64,000 nt of DNA from contig NZ_NTFY01000060.1 in NCBI RefSeq assembly GCF_002289565.1, positions 62,001-126,000 of the forward strand, given 5' to 3'. Origin of the DNA: Rhodopirellula sp. SM50 (GTDB lineage Bacteria > Planctomycetota > Planctomycetia > Pirellulales > Pirellulaceae). Shown one piece after another: positions 39,907 through 47,996 of the stretch. How positions within the stretch are numbered: position 1 is the stretch's first letter; each line of letters begins with the position of its first letter. The translations under genes were made by a program, and so were the position numbers. The notes below the pieces were generated by a model. It saw nothing but the letters and a program-made list of their open reading frames with translations. It was not told the DNA's origin and made no database searches.

Positions 39907-40622
39907 CGCCGGACGGGAACCACGTGAACTCGATGCAGTGGAAAGCTGATCGACAGGCAGCACGAGGCCGTAATGCTGACCGGTACAACAGCCAGGCTGC
40001 AGAGGAATACGATCGCGTCCTTGGATTGGGAACGTTGTCCGCGGAAATGCAGTCTGCATTGCTGGCGGATTTGCAACACATCGACACGGTTTTCGAAAAC
40101 GCCGATGTCCTAGACGTGGGCGCCGGCACGGGTGCATTCTGCGTTGCATTAACCGACATGCCGGTCGCAGCGATCACCGCGTTGGAACCTTCTCCGTCGA
40201 TGTTGGAGCGGCTAAAAACGAAGCCGAAACTCAAACGTGTGAGAGCAATCGTTGGCGCCTGCGACCATGACGACGACCGAGCGCTGTTCGCCGACTCGAG
40301 TTTTGACGTCATCACTTCCAGAAAAGTGGTCAGCAGTTTGTTTGATCCGCTGACCGCGTTTCGCAACTGGCACCACTGGTTACGCCTGGGCGGTCACGTG
40401 GTGATCATCGACGGCCTGTTCGGACGCGATTCTTATGTCGGCGACTGGACCGACGAAGTCGACGTGTTGCCGTTGTCGGCTAGCCAGTCGATGGCGACGA
40501 TCCCGTATTTATTGGAAACGGTGGGGTTCACGATCGAGTCTGTTCAGATGACTCATCAGTGGAACCAGACCGCCCGGACGCCGCACTACATCGTCGTCGC
40601 GTCGAAAGCGGCAACGCAGTAG
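39903..40622 (+). CDS. Class I SAM-dependent methyltransferase
   Basis: 239 residues from GTG 39903, overlapping the previous stop as GTGA; ATG 39933 is an alternative. The SAM-binding motif V-L-D-V-G-A-G-T-G-A-F is at residues 69-79. Further Rossmann strands follow: A-L-E-P-S near 103 and the acidic end of strand 4 in F-D-V-I-T-S-R-K. Strand 5 is G-G-H-V-V-I-I-D-G. It is cytosolic and the substrate is unknown. The coupling to a secreted repeat protein is odd and may be chance. Confidence 0.82.
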   Translation: MTPDGNHVNSMQWKADRQAARGRNADRYNSQAAEEYDRVLGLGTLSAEMQSALLADLQHIDTVFENADVLDVGAGTGAFCVALTDMPVAAITALEPSPSMLERLKTKPKLKRVRAIVGACDHDDDRALFADSSFDVITSRKVVSSLFDPLTAFRNWHHWLRLGGHVVIIDGLFGRDSYVGDWTDEVDVLPLSASQSMATIPYLLETVGFTIESVQMTHQWNQTARTPHYIVVASKAATQ

Positions 40623-40636
40623 CCGTTTCATGGCAC

Positions 40637-40714
40637 TCGCAAGCGGGAAGCTTACGCCACGGATCGCAAGCGGGAAGCTTACGCCACCGATCGCAAGCTG
40701 GAAGCATACGCCAC
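40637..40714. repeat. 27-bp direct repeats, three copies
   Basis: TCGCAAGCGGGAAGCTTACG and its variants start at 40637, 40664 and 40691, with an exact 27-base period and no spacers. A single diverged copy is at 60257-60281. The array fills the convergent gap between the methyltransferase and threonine synthase genes. Confidence 0.9.
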
Positions 40715-40718
40715 TGGG

Positions 40719-42080
40719 TTAGCGACTGAGGCGTTTTTCGATTTCGGCTTTCACCGCGTCGGCGTCGGCGGGCAGGTGGACGGCGGGGTTGGCGTACTGG
40801 CTGGTCACCTCTTCGAGTCGTGATTCGTGATAAGCGACCTTGAAATCGGTGAATTTTAGACCGTGGGCGGTGCTGATCACGACCGTCTTGTCGTCCGAGT
40901 TGATCACGCCCCGCTTGATCAGCTTATTCAGCACGGCCAGTGCGACGCCGGTATGGGGGCAGGTGAACATGCCGGTCAAGTCCGCGTGGGCGGCCGCCGC
41001 GGCCAACTCGTCTTCGGTCGCTTGTTCCACGATGCCGTCGGTTTCCACGATCGCCCGTTCCGCTTTGGCGTAACTGACCGGGTCACCAATTCGGATGGCG
41101 TTGGCCAGTGTGTCCTGGGCCGTCACGCGAATCTTCTCTTTGAATCCGTTCTTGTAGGATTCATAAAACGGATTCGCCTTGGCCGCTTGGGCGGCGACCA
41201 GCCGGGGCATACGGTTGATCAACCCCAAGTCCAGCATCAGCCGAAATCCCTTGTGGAGCGCGCTGATGTTGCCCAGGTTGCCCACCGGGATCACGATCCA
41301 ATCGGGCACTTCCCAATCGAATTGCCGAACGATTTCGATGCCCACCGTCTTTTGGCCTTCAATCCGCAGACTGTTCATCGAATTGGCCAGGTAGATCGAA
41401 TTGTCCTGGGTCACCTCTTGGACGATTTTCATGCAGCCGTCAAAGTCGGTGTCCAGTGCCAGCACGTGGGCTCCGTTGGCGACCGGCTGAATCAGCTGTG
41501 CGGTGCTGACCTTGCCGGCGGGCAAGAAGATGACCGCGGGGATTCCGGCATAGGCCGCGTAGGCGGCCAGCGCGGCGCTGGTGTCCCCGGTGCTGGCGCA
41601 GGCGACCGCTTTGACCGGACTGCCCTGTGCCATCATCTGCTTGACGACGCTGACCAAGACCGTCATGCCGAGGTCTTTAAAACTTCCGGTGTGGCTGTTG
41701 CCGCACAACTTGATCCACAAGTCCGGGACGCCCAACTGCTGACCCAATCGCTCGGCCCAGAACAAATTGGAGTTTCCTTCGAACATGCTGACGACGTTTT
41801 CGTCAGCCAGCGAGGGGATCACCCACTCACGCATGCCCCAAACGCCGCTGCCGTAGGGCCAATCCGAGGTGCTGGCGCGGGAGTCGAACAGTTGCTGCCA
41901 CTGGTAGGGATTGCGTTTCCGCAGTGGCTCGCGCTCGTGATGCACCTCCAGCAGACTGCCGCAGGACGGGCAGGTATAGATGACGTCGAAGATCGAGTGC
42001 TTGGCGGAGCAACCCGCGATGCAACGAAAATAGACAGTCTGGTTCTCTAAATCCGACTTGGACTCGACAGCGGACGACAT
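40719..42080 (-). CDS. thrC: Threonine synthase
   Basis: 453 residues from ATG 42080; upstream frame extension is Arg/Pro-rich and not conserved-looking. It converts O-phosphohomoserine to threonine using PLP, in the cytosol. The PLP lysine is K135 in [13 protein letters not shown] Ser/Thr-rich phosphate loop is in A-S-T-G-D-T-S-A-A and a Gly-rich loop in P-V-G-N-L-G-N. An N-terminal zinc ribbon with C20, C24, C37 and C40 precedes the fold, as in many bacterial threonine synthases of this subgroup. It stands alone, without other threonine pathway genes. Confidence 0.95.
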   Translation of the reverse strand: MSSAVESKSDLENQTVYFRCIAGCSAKHSIFDVIYTCPSCGSLLEVHHEREPLRKRNPYQWQQLFDSRASTSDWPYGSGVWGMREWVIPSLADENVVSMFEGNSNLFWAERLGQQLGVPDLWIKLCGNSHTGSFKDLGMTVLVSVVKQMMAQGSPVKAVACASTGDTSAALAAYAAYAGIPAVIFLPAGKVSTAQLIQPVANGAHVLALDTDFDGCMKIVQEVTQDNSIYLANSMNSLRIEGQKTVGIEIVRQFDWEVPDWIVIPVGNLGNISALHKGFRLMLDLGLINRMPRLVAAQAAKANPFYESYKNGFKEKIRVTAQDTLANAIRIGDPVSYAKAERAIVETDGIVEQATEDELAAAAAHADLTGMFTCPHTGVALAVLNKLIKRGVINSDDKTVVISTAHGLKFTDFKVAYHESRLEEVTSQYANPAVHLPADADAVKAEIEKRLSR

Positions 42081-42312
42081 GGTGAAATCCCGGTAAGTGC
42101 AGAATAAGACCGCATTATGTCCAAACCGACCTGGGATGGCAAAGGGCAAGCGATGCGAAAACACGTCCGCTGCGGTGATCGGACGGCGAATCGGGCGGCG
42201 AATCAGACGGCGGATCGGCTGGCACGGACAAGTCGGTACAATCCGTGGCGGCCGCCATGTCATTGAAAACCCGGCCGTCGTTGGATGTCGTCGTTTTCAT
42301 CACCGTGTTCCA

Positions 42313-42960
42313 GTGAAAAGCAGGATCCACCACGCGAAACCGCACGCCGATCAGCCCGCCCCCCCGCCGAGTTCACCCTTGCGAAAAATCGACAAAACCT
42401 ACACCGACCCGCTGGGGCTGATCTGGATTCACGCCGCCGGCCGCATGGGTATGCAGATCCAGCGGAGTGCGGAGGTGAATGCGTCATGGGACGGACAGGG
42501 AGTCCTGACGATCGGGACGCCGGAGACCCTGGACCCGGACGACTCGCTGGCGCAGATGATTCTGCACGAAATCTGCCACGCCCTCTGCGAAGGCCCCGAA
42601 TGTGTGCACCAGCCGGACTGGGGGCTGCAAAGTTTTGATCCGTCCAAAAAGTTCCACGAACACGCCTGCCTCCGGCTCCAAGCGGCCTTGGCCGACCGAT
42701 ACGGCATGCGTTCGTTCTTTGCCGCGACGACGATGTTTCGATCCTATTACGACCAGCTTCCGGCCGATCCGCTCGACGACGATGAGGACGGCGACGTTCA
42801 AGCGATCGCCTTGGCCAGGGACGCTTGGCAACGAGCCAACCACGGCCCCTGGGCCGAACCGCTGCACGACGCCCTTCGCCGCACCGCTTGCCTCGCCCGA
42901 GCCCTCTCGGGACTGACGACGGAGGATTCGCTGTGGCATGGGCAAGGGAAAAATGGTTGA
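42313..42960 (+). CDS. HExxH-containing protein of unknown function
   Basis: About 215 residues if the GTG at 42313 is used. The frame is open from 42097, but that upstream part is Arg-rich and unlikely to be translated; the start is uncertain. L-H-E-I-C-H puts an HExxH zinc-binding motif at residues 85-89, followed by E-G-P-E-C-V-H. Later H-E-H-A-C-L-R could supply a third ligand. This suggests a small metallopeptidase-like protein. No family name is offered. No signal peptide is seen with the chosen start. Confidence 0.65.
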   Translation: MKSRIHHAKPHADQPAPPPSSPLRKIDKTYTDPLGLIWIHAAGRMGMQIQRSAEVNASWDGQGVLTIGTPETLDPDDSLAQMILHEICHALCEGPECVHQPDWGLQSFDPSKKFHEHACLRLQAALADRYGMRSFFAATTMFRSYYDQLPADPLDDDEDGDVQAIALARDAWQRANHGPWAEPLHDALRRTACLARALSGLTTEDSLWHGQGKNG

Positions 42961-43080
42961 TCGATCGTAGCGCACGTTGGTGTTTAGCCTTTAGGCGATC
43001 TCCCAGTCGCTGCAAAGCAGCGACCCCCGACCGCCCGGAAGGGCCGTCGTACCCAAAGCGGCGCCCCCGAGCGGCTAAAG

Positions 43081-43219
43081 CCCAATACCGCTAAGTTAAG
43101 CGTCGTTTCTTCAGATGAGGGCCCGTAGGCTCGCGCCAAACGGCTGATATTCGTTTGAGATCAGCCGGTTCGCGCCAGCGTCCGGGCCCCCTCATTCATG
43201 TTAACTTAGCGGTATTGGG
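43081..43219. repeat. Nested palindrome with perfect 19-base arms
   Basis: CCCAATACCGCTAAGTTAA at 43081-43099 is the exact reverse complement of 43201-43219. The enclosed 101 bases contain a second, REP-like palindrome. This looks like one palindromic element inserted in another. Confidence 0.88.
43120..43188. repeat. REP-like palindrome, family D (arms in)
   Basis: The left arm 43120-43148 (GGCCCGTAGG to GGCTGAT) and right arm 43160-43188 (ATCAGCCGG to GGGCC) are imperfect inverted copies with an 11-base loop. They are the same arms as at 25120-25201, but in the reverse order. Confidence 0.82.
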
Positions 43220-43247
43220 CTAAAGCCTGGACACCAGCACATCCTAT

Positions 43248-43580
43248 TCAAACCAGCGTCTGTTTCGCGCCACCGAGCAGGTGAAAGTGCAGGTGTGGCA
43301 CTTCCTGGCCTCCCGCCTGGCCGCAGTTGACGACCATGTTGTAGCCATCGGCCAAACCTTCCTGGGCGGCAATCTTGGCGACCGCCAACACGCAGTGACC
43401 GACAATCGATTCATCTTCGTCGGACAAATGTGCCAGCGATTCAATCTCTTTCTTGGGAATCACCAAGACATGAACCGGCGCCTTGGGATTGATATCGCGA
43501 AACGCCAAGCACACGTCGTCTTCGAAAACGATGTCGGCGGGAATTTCGCGGTCGATGATTTTGCTAAAGATCGAGGGCAT
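43248..43580 (-). CDS. HIT family nucleotide hydrolase (HINT-like)
   Basis: 110 residues, full length for the family. The histidine triad H96-L-H98-F-H100 is followed by L-L-G-G, and the N-terminal F-S-K-I-I-D-R-E-I-P stretch is typical of HinT-type proteins. The enzyme would hydrolyse nucleoside phosphoramidates or related AMP conjugates in the cytosol. It lies 42 bases downstream of the FtsK-like gene on the same strand, so it may be cotranscribed, but it is a common housekeeping gene. Confidence 0.95.
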   Translation of the reverse strand: MPSIFSKIIDREIPADIVFEDDVCLAFRDINPKAPVHVLVIPKKEIESLAHLSDEDESIVGHCVLAVAKIAAQEGLADGYNMVVNCGQAGGQEVPHLHFHLLGGAKQTLV

Positions 43581-43622
43581 GGTCGACGGTGTGAAACCTG
43601 ATCTTGGGAAGTGAACGAGGAG

Positions 43623-46600
43623 CTACGATTCCAACCAAGCTTTGACGTCCATCGCATCGGCTTGATCGGGCTGGCGGAACTTGCTGATTCGGCCGGCCGG
43701 TTCATCGTACAACAGCATCGTCGCCGCGGACAGTTCGCTGGCGATCGGAGAATCGATCAACAAGGACGAATCGGACGCATTCAATTGCCCCAGCACACGC
43801 AGTTCGACATCATGCTGCGATTGCCGGGGTAACCAACGCGTCATGATTTCCACGCCGCCGCACACCAAAATACAGAAGACGTTGGCCGGCGGCCCGTCCT
43901 TGAGCACTTCGCGCATCGCCTGGCCTCCGGACATGCTGCCCTGCGTCGCATCGAGCGAAAAATTAAACGCGTCTTCGTGGCGAAAATCTCGGAATCGATC
44001 TAACGGATCAATCACGATCACGATCGGATGGACCCCCTCGGCCTCGTCACCGCGTTCCTTCACCAGCTCGGCCAACTTGCCCATTTCCGGCGCACTCTCA
44101 CGTGGCTTCACTTCCCGGACGTTGAACCCCGCCCGCTGCAGCCACGGAGACAAGGACTGGGTTTCGTTGGTTCGGTTGCCATTGAAATAGATCACTTGCA
44201 ATTCCGAGTTCGACCTCGCGAACCCGGAAAGCATCGCGGAGAGCAACCCGGGGCGGGCCTCCGGAGGCGGGATCATCACCACGTTGCGACCGGCGTTGCG
44301 CGACAATTCGATTGCAACCGGCGGACCGATTTCGACGGACTCTCCCAACAACCCGTGCAACTCTTCGCCCGGCTGAGCCCGATCGCCGATCGCGGCCGCA
44401 GCCAGCCCCGCCGACCACTTGCAGGGACGGTTGCCTTCAAACACCACCGGCGGAGGCAGTTTTTCGAGAAACACTTTGTCCCGCTGCGCGATCTTGGACA
44501 ACAACTTTCGATGCTCGTCGTTGCTTAGCCAGGCAACCTGGAACGGTTGATTGCCTTCGATCAAGCCGCCCGCATCGTTGTAAATCGCTTCACCGGGTCG
44601 CGTGATCAATCGCGCCGCGGTGTTGTCATCGGACAAGATCAACGCCGCGTCGGACTCGCTACATTGCATCGCGATTCGAACGGCCATCTGCCCCAGCGTT
44701 GCTCGCGGCAACGAGTAGGCCCCCGCCAGCGACTGGCTGCTCAGAATCACGTGGATCCCAAACGACCGCCCCTGACGAACCAGCCGGTCCAGCAACATCG
44801 AGCACTCCGCGGCCACCTTGTCGTCGCGAATGAATAACTCTTGAAATTCATCGATGATCAGCATGATTCGCGGCATCGGCTGACCGCTCGCCGATCGATA
44901 GTCTGACAACTCCTGCGTCGACTGCGCCCGGAACAGTTCTCCACGCTGTTGCAATTCCTGATCCAGCCGCTGCAACACGCTGCGGCCGAATTCTCGCTCG
45001 CTTTCGATGCCGATCACCCGTGCGTGCGGCAACGCGCTGTCGGCATACGTCTTGAATTCGACACCTTTCTTGAAATCCAACAGATAAAACTGCAGTTGGT
45101 CGGGCGTGTAATGATGTGCCCCCGAAGTGATGATGGAGTGCAGCAAGGTACTTTTGCCCGATCCGGTTTTCCCGGCGATCAACACGTGCTGGCGGACGCC
45201 CTCGCCCAAGTCCAAGGCGAGTGTCCGTTGTCCGCCCTGGCTGCCGATCGTGATCTCGATCCCCTCGTCGGTCCGCGCCTTGCCGCCTTGTGCCGGCAGG
45301 ATCGATTCCAGCGGGATTTCCACCCGCGCGGCCATGGTGGCGGCCGTCCCGATCTGGTTGGCCAGTTCCCCGCGCAGATCGGCCACGACATTCTCCGCCG
45401 GCACAAACTCCAATCGTTCCAGCCCCTCGTGCCGCACGCTCCAATGGCCGTCTTTGTCGACCGACAATTCCAGCACGCGGCTGTCGTGGGGCAACGGCAG
45501 ATCGCTGGGCCAAACTTGATCCTCCTTGCAGACCATGAAGACGAACACGCCGCAACGAACGCCACTCTCGATCAGTGCTTTGAGGTGTTTGTACCCGCCA
45601 CGGGTCAAGCCTTCGGGAAACCCGACCGCGGCGACGGCTTGATAGGGCTCGGCCATCGAACCTGCGATCAGGTTGTAGTCCTCGACTCGCTCGAACTGGT
45701 CCCGCAGACTGGACTGCAAGACATCTTCGGCGTGCTGGGCGATTTCGCCCAAACGTGTTTCGATTTGATTTTCGGTCGTCCAGACACGATGGCTGACAAG
45801 GGTGGGATCATGGTCGGCCAAGGACATGAAGGAGGTAAAGTTCTGGCCGCGACCGATCGGATCGATCAACGTCAATTTGGTTCGCCCGCCGGAGGTCCCC
45901 GAAAGCATTCGCCACAACACCTGATGCACCAGTTCGACCGCCTTGACCATCTGGTCCGGGGCGGCGTGAATGATCAAACCGCTGTGCAGCCGCCGATGGA
46001 GCGCCACCGGCATTTCGTCGGGAAGATCGCCGCTGCGAAACAGCGGTTTGACTTGATCGGAATGGTTGCCCGCCCCGTCGGGGGCATCCCCGATGCGTTC
46101 GGACGTCAGCGTCCGCGCCAGAAACTCGGTCACTTTCAGATGCCCCAGCGGCACGAAATCCAATTCGTCGCACTCGGAGTGCGGCTGGTCGGCGACCTTG
46201 TCCCACTTTGGAAACCGAATAGCGCACGCCTTTCCGGCCGACTTGATGCGTTCCAAACCGCCCCGCACGCCGTCACGCATCCGATCGGTCACCCGTTGCA
46301 ATTCCTCGTGCCGTCGCCGCGCGTTGGCTTCCCGTTGCCGGTGCAAGGCTTGGTCGGTATCGGCCAACTGTGCCGTGATGGTTGCCGCGACCTGCTCGGC
46401 ACGATGATGCATCTCCGAATTCACCTTGCCATAGCCGGACAGAAAATCGTCACCGAGCTGTTCCAATTGCTCGGTCAATTCTGCCCTGGCCGCTTCCTGC
46501 TCGGCCGCCAACTGCTGCGCCAGATGTTCCAACTGCTCTTCGCGCCATTGGTCGGCCGCTTCGAGGTGCCGATCACGGCGGTCTTCCAGTTCGGCCAACG

Positions 46601-47540
46601 CGTCGCGGGCGGTGTCTTTGGAGATCTTGCACCCGGCCGCCGCAGCTTCTTCGGCGGCCTGGCCCGTCCGAATGATCTTGGGGTACATCCGCCGGGTGTG
46701 CCGTCGCAGAGGAATCAGCAACGCCGCGTAAATGCAAAACCCGATCACGGCCGCGGCCACCACGCCGGAAATCATGTACAGCCAATACTCAGCCGGCTGG
46801 ACGACCTGCACGCCGACACACCACAACACGACCGCGACCGCGACGCCACCGGGCAAATAAAACGAATCATCGAACTTGGCCGCCGCACTGTTTTGCAGCT
46901 CGGTGACAAAGCCCCGACACTTTCGCGAAAGCCGATACACGGTGTCGACCGATTCGGCAATCGATTCCGGTGCCGGTTCGCTCATGTCGTCTTCCGGAGT
47001 CTCCGCCGGTGGGACGTTGGGCAACCGATCCAGTCGCCGAATCGTCAAATCGCGTGCCCAAGCCACGTCTTCACTGATCGGAACGAGCGAGGCATTGATT
47101 TGCTCGATCTCTTTTTTACTCTGCTCGCCGGGCTGGTGACGCCGCGCCTCGAATTGATGCAGGATGGCTTCGCGACGCGCTTCGACTTTCCGCTCGATCG
47201 CGGTTTTTCCCTCGGCAGCCTTTTTGCGATACAGCGACGCGAGACGATTGACCTCCGTTCGCAGCCGAACGGTTTCCTCTTCATAGCTGGCGAACACCTT
47301 TTCCTCGGCCGCGTCCCATTGCCCCAGGGTGATCCGCCGCTGCCGTCGACATTCGGCCGTCACGCCACTGCGATCGGACAGCAACTGCTGCTCCTCTTCG
47401 TCGCGTTGGGCGGCGTGCTGGTTGATCAGTTCCTGACGCTGGGCTTGACAGGTTTCAAACCGCGCGACCAACGCATCGATCAGGCGGCGTTGTCGCTCGG
47501 GCGAGAACAGCCCGGCGGGTGCGACCGAGAAGTCTTTCAT
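43623..47540 (-). CDS. FtsK/SpoIIIE-type ATPase, EssC/EccC-like, with coiled coils and two membrane helices
   Basis: 1305 residues from ATG 47540; ATG 47609 is an alternative and the frame is open to 47705. An N-terminal coiled coil (about 10-200) precedes two membrane helices (about 230-278), then a second coiled coil (about 300-460). Three FtsK-like modules follow. D1 (about 518-700) lacks a Walker A. D2 has Walker A G790-K-T-G-S-G-K-S-T798 and Walker B D897-E898. D3 (about 1085-1300) is degenerate, with only a Walker-B-like I-V-I-V-I-D-P near 1170. Three such modules after two membrane helices is the plan of type VII secretion ATPases, rather than of FtsK, which has one. It probably moves proteins (or DNA) through the membrane. 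No FHA domain was seen. Confidence 0.85.
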   Translation of the reverse strand: MKDFSVAPAGLFSPERQRRLIDALVARFETCQAQRQELINQHAAQRDEEEQQLLSDRSGVTAECRRQRRITLGQWDAAEEKVFASYEEETVRLRTEVNRLASLYRKKAAEGKTAIERKVEARREAILHQFEARRHQPGEQSKKEIEQINASLVPISEDVAWARDLTIRRLDRLPNVPPAETPEDDMSEPAPESIAESVDTVYRLSRKCRGFVTELQNSAAAKFDDSFYLPGGVAVAVVLWCVGVQVVQPAEYWLYMISGVVAAAVIGFCIYAALLIPLRRHTRRMYPKIIRTGQAAEEAAAAGCKISKDTARDALAELEDRRDRHLEAADQWREEQLEHLAQQLAAEQEAARAELTEQLEQLGDDFLSGYGKVNSEMHHRAEQVAATITAQLADTDQALHRQREANARRRHEELQRVTDRMRDGVRGGLERIKSAGKACAIRFPKWDKVADQPHSECDELDFVPLGHLKVTEFLARTLTSERIGDAPDGAGNHSDQVKPLFRSGDLPDEMPVALHRRLHSGLIIHAAPDQMVKAVELVHQVLWRMLSGTSGGRTKLTLIDPIGRGQNFTSFMSLADHDPTLVSHRVWTTENQIETRLGEIAQHAEDVLQSSLRDQFERVEDYNLIAGSMAEPYQAVAAVGFPEGLTRGGYKHLKALIESGVRCGVFVFMVCKEDQVWPSDLPLPHDSRVLELSVDKDGHWSVRHEGLERLEFVPAENVVADLRGELANQIGTAATMAARVEIPLESILPAQGGKARTDEGIEITIGSQGGQRTLALDLGEGVRQHVLIAGKTGSGKSTLLHSIITSGAHHYTPDQLQFYLLDFKKGVEFKTYADSALPHARVIGIESEREFGRSVLQRLDQELQQRGELFRAQSTQELSDYRSASGQPMPRIMLIIDEFQELFIRDDKVAAECSMLLDRLVRQGRSFGIHVILSSQSLAGAYSLPRATLGQMAVRIAMQCSESDAALILSDDNTAARLITRPGEAIYNDAGGLIEGNQPFQVAWLSNDEHRKLLSKIAQRDKVFLEKLPPPVVFEGNRPCKWSAGLAAAAIGDRAQPGEELHGLLGESVEIGPPVAIELSRNAGRNVVMIPPPEARPGLLSAMLSGFARSNSELQVIYFNGNRTNETQSLSPWLQRAGFNVREVKPRESAPEMGKLAELVKERGDEAEGVHPIVIVIDPLDRFRDFRHEDAFNFSLDATQGSMSGGQAMREVLKDGPPANVFCILVCGGVEIMTRWLPRQSQHDVELRVLGQLNASDSSLLIDSPIASELSAATMLLYDEPAGRISKFRQPDQADAMDVKAWLES

Positions 47541-47725
47541 GGTGCGGATCGGAATCGAGGAGAAAAGACGAGGGAGAAATCCCCAACCGGGCAGACCCGT
47601 CGCTTTCATCGCGTGGAGTCCTCTCGTCTGGGCCCCCGCCGACAGTCTGTCTGCCAAACAGGAAGAGCGTCCGAAACTCGTCGCCGGTGCCGCTACCCCA
47701 ATCATTTCAGTTCAGGAGACCGACG

Positions 47726-47992
47726 TTAGTATAGCTCGCCGGAACGCTGGTCGGTGTCGTTGACGGCGGCTTGTGATTTCCGCAATGTCTCGGTGAATTC
47801 GGCCAACGTGGACGCAAACCGCGACAGGCTCGGCCCCAGAGGGGCGAGAAACTCCCGCTCGAATTGGGCCGCGCGATCGTCTCGCCAGTCCTGTTTGGTT
47901 TCCTGCCATAACCGGGCAAAATCGTTGAATTCGCGGCGGAATCGATTCTGGGCGTCGGTCAGGGGGGCGAGGTTCAGGGGATCAAGTGGCAT
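47726..47992 (-). CDS. WXG100-like small helical protein
   Basis: 88 residues from ATG 47992, four bases after the stop of the upstream gene. The frame is open to 48067 inside that gene, so the short start is preferred. Two predicted helices flank a turn near P51-L-G-P54. Trp36 in D-W-R-D-D-R-A-A-Q-F sits near the end of helix 1, as the WXG motif does in ESX substrates, although Gly is replaced by Asp. There is no signal peptide. Size, helical hairpin and position beside an EssC-like ATPase suggest a secreted substrate or chaperone of that ATPase. Assignment is by pattern only. Confidence 0.7.
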   Translation of the reverse strand: MPLDPLNLAPLTDAQNRFRREFNDFARLWQETKQDWRDDRAAQFEREFLAPLGPSLSRFASTLAEFTETLRKSQAAVNDTDQRSGELY

Positions 47993-47996
47993 GGCT

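Larger units (their letters stand above)
42961..43247. other. Intergenic with nested palindromes
   Basis: This 287-base convergent gap is almost all inverted repeat. The inner REP-like palindrome is at 43120-43188. Perfect 19-base arms enclose it (43081-43099 and 43201-43219). A looser outermost pair, TTGGTGTTTAGCC near 42974 and GGCTAAAGCCTGGACACCAG near 43218, encloses both. No gene was recognised. Confidence 0.7.

Noticed and set aside
39479-40366. Minus-strand frame of 295 codons over the nonapeptide-repeat gene
   Set aside because: It is open only because the 27-base repeat lacks stops in that frame. It also crosses the methyltransferase gene, and the plus frame has a signal peptide and a regular repeat.
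40637-40714. CRISPR array of 27-base repeats
   Set aside because: The period equals the repeat length, so there are no spacers.
40863-42050. Open 395-codon plus-strand frame antisense to threonine synthase
   Set aside because: Shadow of thrC, whose PLP lysine and zinc ribbon prove the minus-strand frame.
42097-42312. N-terminal extension of the HExxH protein
   Set aside because: The first 72 codons of the frame are Arg/Gly-rich with imperfect CGGCGAATC repeats and lie in the control region upstream of thrC; not protein-like.
44949-47729. Open 926-codon plus-strand frame antisense to the FtsK-like gene
   Set aside because: It mirrors the coding strand of a protein with clear Walker motifs. 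Its translation is Arg/Gly/Phe-rich with no fold-like pattern. High GC coding DNA often leaves such antisense frames open.
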